Shown here: in pieces, positions 58,292 through 64,000 of the stretch
Position numbering within the stretch: the stretch's first letter is position 1
How the letters are laid out: the number at the start of each line of letters is the position of its first letter
Assembly: GCF_003061515.1 (NCBI RefSeq)
Contig: NZ_CP028924.1
Span: forward strand, 744,001 to 808,000
Origin: Colwellia sp. Arc7-D
Lineage (GTDB): Bacteria; Pseudomonadota; Gammaproteobacteria; Enterobacterales; Alteromonadaceae
Reading direction: 5' to 3'
DNA length: 64,000 bases
Notes under the pieces: generated by a model
The model's input: only the letters and a program-made list of their open reading frames with translations
What the model was told of the DNA's origin: nothing
Database searches by the model: none
Made by a program: the position numbers and the translations under genes

Positions 58292-58576
58292 TTATATTAA
58301 AGCTTGATTGTTAATCGTAACGGCAAAGCCTTCGCTTTTAGCTTTGGCGTATGCTGTTTGTAACACTTCATGTTCAATCGCACTTGGATCTTCAATAATA
58401 CCGTTATCAGAAACTTCAATATTGTCCCAACCACGTGTAACTAAGTAATCTTCTATTTGAGCTAATTGATCTTCTAGTGGCATATTTAATGAGAACATAT
58501 TGAACTCATATCTGTCGCCTTTGTTTAAGTGGTCATTGTTTTTCATCAATTCGGCGGTGCCGTTAATAATTAACAT
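58292..58576 (-). CDS. Unknown 94-residue protein in the flagellar chaperone block
   Basis: Not recognised. It is soluble-looking and acidic, with no signal peptide or membrane segment. Visible pieces are LEDQLAQIEDYLVTRGWDNI and HEVLQTAYAKAKSEGFAVTI, suggesting a small alpha/beta protein. AGGA lies 7 bases before the ATG. It is the first gene of the minus-strand run leading to fliS and the fliT-like gene, and a candidate sigma54 element lies about 75 bases upstream, so it may be co-expressed with the chaperones. A role in export or its timing would be a guess. Confidence 0.7.
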   Translation of the reverse strand: MLIINGTAELMKNNDHLNKGDRYEFNMFSLNMPLEDQLAQIEDYLVTRGWDNIEVSDNGIIEDPSAIEHEVLQTAYAKAKSEGFAVTINNQALI

Positions 58577-58651
58577 AGCATTATCCTATTTTATTTAGCT
58601 TCAATTATAAGTATTAGTTTAAACGTAAATTTAAACATAGTTTTTATGATA

Positions 58652-58667
58652 AGCTTATTTCATGCCA
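58652..58667 (-). promoter_or_regulatory. Candidate sigma54-type promoter for the fliS block
   Basis: On the minus strand TGGCAT-N5-AAGCT keeps GG and GC at the required spacing but has three mismatches to the wider consensus. The predicted start is about 65 bases before the 94-aa gene. Confidence 0.4.
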
Positions 58668-59121
58668 GTTTTTATTAAAGTTAGATGATTAACGCTAGTT
58701 AACTGAAATATAAGGGATTATCTTAACTAAAGTATAGGAGGTTAGCCTTTTATTTTTAGCTTTAAAGATGAGCAGTCTCTTAAAGTTTTGATGTTAATTT
58801 TTTGACGTTACCAAAATTATCAGTTGATTGATATTATGAGACAAAGCCCCTAAATCACTCTCCTTAATTATATAGTTTATTACGCTTTTATTGCTTCTCT
58901 AAGTTATATCGACCTATGCAAATATTTCTTTAACTGACAAAAAAATGACACGACAGTGTCAATTTTTTGTTGATTAATCATAAAAGCAGGTTAATAATAG
59001 AGAAAGCTTATTAATAATAAACACTTGTCAAAACGCTTTTTAAAATATTTTTGGGTATTTATACATACTTAATAAAATAAGTGGCATGACAAAAATTAGT
59101 CAAAAAATGCAAGGGCATCAT
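58668..59121 (+). other. Upstream region of flrA
   Basis: An AT-rich gap of about 450 bp containing the flrA promoter, which was not pinned down; TATACA near 59061 is a possible -10. A palindrome at 58946-58961 is listed separately. No gene was recognised. Confidence 0.4.
58938..58968. repeat. Palindrome TGACAC-GACA-GTGTCA upstream of flrA
   Basis: A 6-bp perfect dyad (58946-58961) is extended by A6 and T6 flanks into a terminator-like hairpin, about 125-160 bases before flrA. It could be a regulator operator or an attenuator in a long flrA leader. Confidence 0.5.
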
Positions 59122-60600
59122 ATGCAAGGCCAAAAACATATTCTAGTCGTGGACAACGACGCTTCAAGACGCCATCAAATAGAAACTGTTTTAGCCTTTG
59201 TTGGTGAGCATTTTTATGTTTTTTCAGAAGCAGAAATTGATCAACACTTAGCTGATATTGCTAATGTACTCACTATTATTTTATGCGGTGATATTTCAGC
59301 TAAGTTACAAGAAGTTATTAAATCTCACCCTACATATCCGTTTATTTATCACGACATAATTGATAAAAAGCAACTTAATGGTTACGTCAATGTTATTGGT
59401 GAATTAACCACACCATTAAACTATGCGCAATTAACAGAGTTGGTGCATCATAGTCATCAATACCATAACAACTTGCCGTCAAAGCGAGGAAATAACGGTC
59501 CTAGCTCTCTATTTCGCTCTTTAGTTGGCAGCAGTGAGCCAATGCAACAAGTGCGCTTTTTAATTGAACAAGTTGCCTGTACAGCCGCTAATGTATTGAT
59601 TTTAGGTGAGTCAGGTACTGGTAAAGAAGTTGTTGCACGTAATATTCATAATTTATCGGATAGAAGTAAAGGGCCATTTGTGCCGGTTAACTGTGGAGCG
59701 ATTCCTGCTGAGTTACTAGAAAGTGAGCTGTTCGGACATGAAAAGGGCGCTTTTACCGGCGCTATTTCTACACGTAAAGGCCGTTTTGAAATGGCTGAAG
59801 GTGGCACGTTATTTCTTGATGAAATTGGTGATATGCCACAACCCATGCAAGTAAAGCTATTACGGGTATTACAAGAAAGAACCTTTGAGCGTGTCGGTGG
59901 TGCCAAAAGTATAAAAGCTAATGTTCGCATTGTTGCTGCGACACATCAACACTTAGAAGACATGATTAAAACCAATGACTTTCGTGAAGATCTTTATTAT
60001 CGATTAAATGTTTTCCCAATTGAAACACCAGCACTTAGAGAACGCAAAGAAGATATTCCTCTATTATTGAAAGAACTTATTTCAAGATTTTCAGCTGAAC
60101 AGGGGCAATCGGTGCGCTTTACTGATCAAGCTATTGAGTCACTTAAAGAACACCCTTGGGCTGGTAATGTTCGAGAACTGTCTAATTTAATTGAACGCAT
60201 GATCATTATGTTCGGCGAACAAGTGGTTAATGTTGGTCAATTACCGTTAAAGTATCGTCACCTAGATGTAGATGACTATCAACCAGAGTACCCTGAAGAA
60301 ATACAAGAACGTGAAGCCATCAACGAATTATTTTCAGGTTTTGATTATGACGACGAAGACGACGATAGCGAAGAAAGTAACGCAGAAGGTGCCATGGTAG
60401 CCGATGGTAACACTGTTGATGTACTACCTAACGATGGTTTGAATTTAAAAGAATACCTTGCTGATCTTGAAGTGTCGTTAATTAAGCAAGCTTTAGATAA
60501 AAATGACTGGGTCGTCGCTCGCTCTGCTGAGCTTTTAGATATGCGCCGTACCACGCTTGTTGAAAAAATGCGTAAGTATAACCTCCAAAAGGCTAGCTAA
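59122..60600 (+). CDS. flrA: Flagellar master regulator FlrA (sigma54-dependent activator)
   Basis: A 492-residue FleQ/FlrA-type activator at the top of the polar flagellar hierarchy. A receiver-like N-domain (about 1-115) is degenerate at the phospho-acceptor site. The AAA+ domain (about 135-370) has [15 protein letters not shown], the sigma54-contact GAFTGA loop at about 209 and [11 protein letters not shown] very acidic linker (about 400-425) leads to a Fis-type helix-turn-helix at the end ([20 protein letters not shown]). The start at 59122 is preferred because AAGGG lies 6 bases upstream; ATGs at 59086 and 59107 lack ribosome sites but are possible. It is followed by a terminator, so it is separate from flrBC. 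Confidence 0.92.
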   Translation: MQGQKHILVVDNDASRRHQIETVLAFVGEHFYVFSEAEIDQHLADIANVLTIILCGDISAKLQEVIKSHPTYPFIYHDIIDKKQLNGYVNVIGELTTPLNYAQLTELVHHSHQYHNNLPSKRGNNGPSSLFRSLVGSSEPMQQVRFLIEQVACTAANVLILGESGTGKEVVARNIHNLSDRSKGPFVPVNCGAIPAELLESELFGHEKGAFTGAISTRKGRFEMAEGGTLFLDEIGDMPQPMQVKLLRVLQERTFERVGGAKSIKANVRIVAATHQHLEDMIKTNDFREDLYYRLNVFPIETPALRERKEDIPLLLKELISRFSAEQGQSVRFTDQAIESLKEHPWAGNVRELSNLIERMIIMFGEQVVNVGQLPLKYRHLDVDDYQPEYPEEIQEREAINELFSGFDYDDEDDDSEESNAEGAMVADGNTVDVLPNDGLNLKEYLADLEVSLIKQALDKNDWVVARSAELLDMRRTTLVEKMRKYNLQKAS

Positions 60601-60717
60601 TACGGGTATCTATTTATGTATTACCTGACATGTAATTTCTAACATGTAATAGGCGCTATGTAATCAGCATCAGCTACCGCTAATATATCTTACAAACTCA
60701 CTTTAGTGAGTTAATTG

Positions 60718-60764
60718 AAACGCCATTGTTATTATAATACTTATAATAACAATGGCGTTTTTTT
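60718..60764 (+). terminator. Terminator after flrA
   Basis: A perfect stem of about 20 bp (AAACGCCATTGTTATTATAA and its complement) with a 3-base loop is followed by T residues. The remaining gap to flrB (to 60994) contains the sigma54 element and nothing else recognised. Confidence 0.92.
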
Positions 60765-60943
60765 ATAGCATGTAGACAATATTAATCAGTTAAAACTGCT
60801 ATTTATTCTCAGCTAATATTTAATATTTACGCTTATTCAAACGACTGAATATACCTGTATGATTATTTTTCAGCCATTTTATTGACAACATTTTTTAGCT
60901 CGATTAATAGCTTTAGTTACTGAAAAATAACATTTTAATCGAT

Positions 60944-60959
60944 TGGCATAATTCATGCT
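60944..60959 (+). promoter_or_regulatory. Sigma54-type promoter for flrB-flrC
   Basis: TGGCAT-N5-ATGCT matches the consensus except for one base in each half. It lies about 35 bases before the flrB ATG, consistent with FlrA activating flrBC. Confidence 0.7.
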
Positions 60960-60994
60960 TTATCTGGGTGTACTTCTTTACTTGGGTAAATATT

Positions 60995-62203
60995 ATGGCA
61001 CTAGCCTTTTCGACATCGACCAACTCTTCTTCAGCCAACACTGTGCTGAATCGTGTATTCACTTCATTTGATGAGGTTAATGTAAAACACGATCAATCAA
61101 CTCGACTAGAAAACGAAAATTACCCTGGAGAATTGGCGTTTTTACGTCAACAAAATAAACAACTGCAACACGTTATTGATGTTATGCCAACGGGTATGAT
61201 TATACTCGATGGTAACGGTATTGTTGTTAAAATGAACGACACAGCGCAACGTTTACTAGACGAGCCTATTTTAGGCCAAGCTTGGTTTAATGTGATCAAA
61301 CGTTCTTTTAAACCTAGAGCGGATGATTGGCATGAAGTTTCTTTAAATGATGGTCGTCGTGTCAAATTAGAGATCACAGCACTTGGTGGACAGCCAGGAC
61401 AATTGATCATGATCACCGATTTAACCGAAACTCGACTGTTACAAGATAAGTTAGGACAACTTCAACGTCTTTCATCTTTAGGGCGAATGGTGTCTAAATT
61501 AGCGCATCAAATTCGCACACCATTGTCAGCAGCTATGTTATACGGCGCTAATTTGCGTAACAAAAAGCTTGATGATGGCGCTAGAGTAAATTTTCAAGAA
61601 AAACTCATGTTGCGTTTACATGATCTTGAACAACAGGTTAATGACATGTTGTTGTTTGCAAAAAGTGGCAGCAAAGCGGTTGTTGAACCCGTTAATATTA
61701 ACGAACTTATTGAACAAGCTAAACAAGCCATTGAGCCTCAAGTTAGTCAAGCTAACGCAAAAGTTAATTTATTTTTGTGTAAACCTAGTTGTGAAATATT
61801 AGGTAATGTCAGTGCCTTATCAGGTGCTATACAAAATTTAATACACAATAGTTTATCGGTCATTAAAGAAAATGCGGTTATTGATATTAGTACTTACTGT
61901 CATGACGAATTTGCTTATATAAGCGTTAAAGATAATGGCCCAGGTATCAGTGCTGAGCTAACCGATAAAATATTCGAACCTTTTTATACTTCTAGAAGCC
62001 AAGGTACAGGTTTGGGCTTAGCGGTAGTAAAATCAGTCACCAATGCCCATCAAGGCGAGGTTAGCTTAATCAGTAAACCCGGTGAAGGCGCACATTTCTG
62101 TATCAAAATACCTTTATTAATTGGTGATAATTCGTCGCCAATAATGTCTGAAAATGATCAAGCAACATTTATGTCTAAGGAGCTTAGTAATGACCACAAG
62201 TAA
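60995..62203 (+). CDS. flrB: Flagellar sensor histidine kinase FlrB
   Basis: A 402-residue FleS/FlrB kinase, cytosolic by lack of membrane helices. A PAS domain (about 55-150, HVIDVMPTGMIILDGNGIVV) is followed by HisKA with the phospho-acceptor His in KLAHQIRTPLSAAMLYGANL at about 170. A HATPase domain has NLIHNSLSVI, VKDNGPGIS and GTGLGLAVVKSV. The ATG at 60995 is used because the longer GTG start at 60968 would lie within or before the predicted transcript start. It overlaps flrC by 14 bases. Confidence 0.93.
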   Translation: MALAFSTSTNSSSANTVLNRVFTSFDEVNVKHDQSTRLENENYPGELAFLRQQNKQLQHVIDVMPTGMIILDGNGIVVKMNDTAQRLLDEPILGQAWFNVIKRSFKPRADDWHEVSLNDGRRVKLEITALGGQPGQLIMITDLTETRLLQDKLGQLQRLSSLGRMVSKLAHQIRTPLSAAMLYGANLRNKKLDDGARVNFQEKLMLRLHDLEQQVNDMLLFAKSGSKAVVEPVNINELIEQAKQAIEPQVSQANAKVNLFLCKPSCEILGNVSALSGAIQNLIHNSLSVIKENAVIDISTYCHDEFAYISVKDNGPGISAELTDKIFEPFYTSRSQGTGLGLAVVKSVTNAHQGEVSLISKPGEGAHFCIKIPLLIGDNSSPIMSENDQATFMSKELSNDHK

Positions 62204-63530
62204 AATTATGGTAGTCGAAGACGATGCTGGACTTAGAGAAGCATTAGTTGATACTTTGTTGTTAGCAGGTTACCAATGTGTCGCCGTTGACTCTGGCGAA
62301 GAAGCGCTTATAAAATTAAAGTCACATGCGGTCGATTTAGTGGTTAGTGACGTCCAAATGGGCGGCATGTCAGGACTATCGTTATTAAAAAGTATACGCA
62401 ATAATCACTCTAAATTACCGGTATTAATTATGACTGCCTACGGCACTATAGATGATGCTGTACAAGCAATGCGAGACGGTGCTTGTAATTATATGGCTAA
62501 ACCTTTTGCGCCAGAAGTTTTACTTAATATGGTCAGCCAGTATGTACAAATACAAACAAATGACGGTTGCGACCCAGTGGTTGCTGACACGCAAAGTCTT
62601 GAGCTACTCAAACTAGCTAAAAAGGTAGCAAATACAGAAGCTTCCGTTATGGTACTCGGGCCGAGTGGCTCAGGTAAGGAAGTACTTGCACAATATATTC
62701 ATAATTACTCACCACGCAGTCAAGCCCCTTTTGTCGCAATAAATTGTGCGGCAATTCCAGAGAATATGCTTGAAGCAACCTTATTTGGTTATGAAAAGGG
62801 CGCGTTTACGGGCGCTATTCAAGCTAGTCCTGGTAAGTTCGAGCAAGCTCAAGGTGGCACTATTCTACTTGATGAAATTACCGAAATGGATTTAGGCTTA
62901 CAAGCAAAAATTCTTCGTGTTTTACAAGAGCGAGAAGTAGAGCGTATTGGCGGACGTAAAACAATTAACCTAGACGTTAGAGTAATAGCAACCAGTAACC
63001 GTGACTTAAAAGATGCTGTTAAAGAAGGCGTTTTTAGAGAAGATTTATATTACCGATTAAATGTATTCCCATTATCATGGTTACCGTTGAATGAACGCCG
63101 AGATGATATTTTACCCTTAGCAACCCATCTTATTTCGCGCATTTGTCAAAAAGATGGCAATGTTATTCCTGAATTCACACCAGCAGCTCGCAGTAAATTA
63201 CTCGCCTATGCTTGGCCAGGTAATGTGCGTGAATTAGACAATGTTATTCAACGAGCACTGATTTTACAAAGTGATCGTTGTATCGACGCTAATGACTTAC
63301 TGATTGATAACTTTGAAACGCCTCAAGTGCAAAGTGACACCGTTGACGCTTCAAAAGCTGACAAACTCGGCAGTGAACTTAAATTACAAGAGCACCAAAT
63401 CATATTAGACACTTTGCATGCTTGTCGAGGAAGCCGCAAAGATGTTGCCGAACGTTTGGGAATAAGCCCTCGTACATTACGTTATAAAATTGCCCGTATG
63501 CGTGATAGTGGTATTCAAATTCCACTTTAA
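62190..63530 (+). CDS. flrC: Sigma54-dependent flagellar response regulator FlrC
   Basis: A 446-residue NtrC-family regulator phosphorylated by FlrB. The receiver has MVVEDDAGLREALVD and Asp in LVVSDVQMGGMSG at about 53. The AAA+ domain has GPSGSGKEVLAQYIH at about 157 and the GAFTGA loop at about 204. The Fis-type helix-turn-helix is near the end (SRKDVAERLGISPRTLRYKI). It switches on class III genes (basal body, hook, first flagellin) in Vibrio. ATG 62190 follows AAGGAG; the longer frame to 62154 lacks one. Confidence 0.94.
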   Translation: MTTSKIMVVEDDAGLREALVDTLLLAGYQCVAVDSGEEALIKLKSHAVDLVVSDVQMGGMSGLSLLKSIRNNHSKLPVLIMTAYGTIDDAVQAMRDGACNYMAKPFAPEVLLNMVSQYVQIQTNDGCDPVVADTQSLELLKLAKKVANTEASVMVLGPSGSGKEVLAQYIHNYSPRSQAPFVAINCAAIPENMLEATLFGYEKGAFTGAIQASPGKFEQAQGGTILLDEITEMDLGLQAKILRVLQEREVERIGGRKTINLDVRVIATSNRDLKDAVKEGVFREDLYYRLNVFPLSWLPLNERRDDILPLATHLISRICQKDGNVIPEFTPAARSKLLAYAWPGNVRELDNVIQRALILQSDRCIDANDLLIDNFETPQVQSDTVDASKADKLGSELKLQEHQIILDTLHACRGSRKDVAERLGISPRTLRYKIARMRDSGIQIPL

Positions 63531-63579
63531 TTACAGGTTAAAATTAACAAAGTGTTAATTAAATATCGAGATTAAACTG

Positions 63580-63609
63580 AAAAACGACGTATTTAACGTC
63601 GTTTTTTTT
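63580..63609 (+). terminator. Terminator of flrBC
   Basis: Arms AAAAACGACGT and ACGTCGTTTTT pair around a 5-base loop, followed by a T run, about 50 bases past flrC. Confidence 0.9.
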
Positions 63610-63713
63610 GTTTTAAATAATTTGATTTTTACTGTTGATTTATAAGTGTTTTTTATTATTTTAAAATGTAATTTTATTAGGCTTTTCTTGCCATTTCGCT
63701 TTATTTTTTAGCT

Positions 63714-63729
63714 TGGCACTATGCTTGCT
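63714..63729 (+). promoter_or_regulatory. Sigma54 promoter for fliE onward
   Basis: TGGCAC-N5-TTGCT is a perfect -24/-12 consensus, about 50 bases before the fliE ATG. Confidence 0.9.
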
Positions 63730-63780
63730 TTAACCATAGGTAATAGTAAGTAACAAGAAATTGACGCAAGCGAGATAGCC

Positions 63781-64000
63781 ATGGATATTAAAACTAATTC
63801 TTTATACGCCCAAATGCAAAGCATGTCGATGGAAGCGATGGGGAACAGACTTCCTATCGGTGAAGAAAATGGCATGGGTACGCCTCCAGTCAGTAAAGCT
63901 GGTGGTGACTTTGGTAGCTTGTTAAAAGATGCAATAAATAATGTTAATGAACTACAACAAGATGTTGGTGCAAAACGTACAGCGTTTGAAATGGGTGATC
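63781..64000 (+). CDS. fliE: Flagellar hook-basal body protein FliE, 3' end cut by window edge
   Basis: The first 73 codons of FliE, the MS-ring/rod junction protein. It has MDIKTNSLYAQMQSMSMEAM followed by a Gly/Pro-rich spacer and the start of the FliE core (FGSLLKDAINNVNELQQDV and AKRTAFEMGD). About 35-40 residues are missing beyond the window. It follows flrC and its terminator and probably begins the fliEFGHIJ operon. Confidence 0.92.
   Translation, partial: MDIKTNSLYAQMQSMSMEAMGNRLPIGEENGMGTPPVSKAGGDFGSLLKDAINNVNELQQDVGAKRTAFEMGD

Overview
The window looks like a chromosomal segment of a marine gammaproteobacterium of the Alteromonadales, most likely Colwelliaceae (Colwellia/Thalassotalea type). 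This is inferred from the low G+C, the protein sequences, and the Vibrio/Shewanella-like polar flagellar gene order (flgT-flgOP, flgNMA, cheVR, flgBCDEFGHIJKL, flagellins, flaG-fliD, flrABC, fliE). No rRNA operon, prophage, insertion sequence with a transposase, or CRISPR array was seen. The only RNA gene is a tRNA-Arg(CCT).

Region 1 (1-33.4 kb) is mostly housekeeping. It opens with a glutaryl-CoA dehydrogenase cut by the window edge. A two-gene operon follows that pairs a fused 2-oxoacid dehydrogenase E1 with an atypical FabD-like acyltransferase. Next come argR, galM, ispB divergent from rplU-rpmA, obgE, folA and a chemoreceptor. The outer-membrane/ribosome operon lptD-surA-pdxA-rsmA-apaG-apaH runs on the minus strand, divergent from the peptidoglycan-recycling pair amgK-murU and djlA. 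A metal-uptake cluster follows (small His/Cys protein, porin with acidic/His loops, periplasmic binding protein, permease) that lacks an ATPase gene. After mscS and a DUF481 outer-membrane protein comes the carbon-metabolism block tkt-epd-pgk-fba.

Region 2 (33.4-34.4 kb) is a small non-housekeeping patch. It holds a 44-codon secreted or membrane mini-gene with its own terminator, a perfect 48-bp tandem repeat of four copies, and the tRNA-Arg(CCT).

Region 3 (34.4-64 kb) is one continuous flagellar/chemotaxis locus. Sequence elements outline a regulatory hierarchy. FlrA (sigma54 activator) is followed by a sigma54-type promoter in front of flrBC. Further sigma54-type -24/-12 elements precede flgB, flgF, flgO, flgT, fliE, the first flagellin and, less certainly, flgA and the fliS block. 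Sigma28-type elements precede flgMN and the second flagellin. The chaperone genes fliS and a fliT-like gene, with an unknown 94-aa gene, lie on the minus strand, convergent with fliD. A decayed fragment resembling the C-terminus of a cupin/JmjC oxygenase may sit between flgE and flgF. fliE runs off the right edge.

No clearly new multi-gene system was found. The best candidates for new biology are the E1/acyltransferase operon with altered active-site residues, the 44-aa mini-gene next to the 48-bp repeat array, and the 94-aa gene in the flagellar chaperone block.
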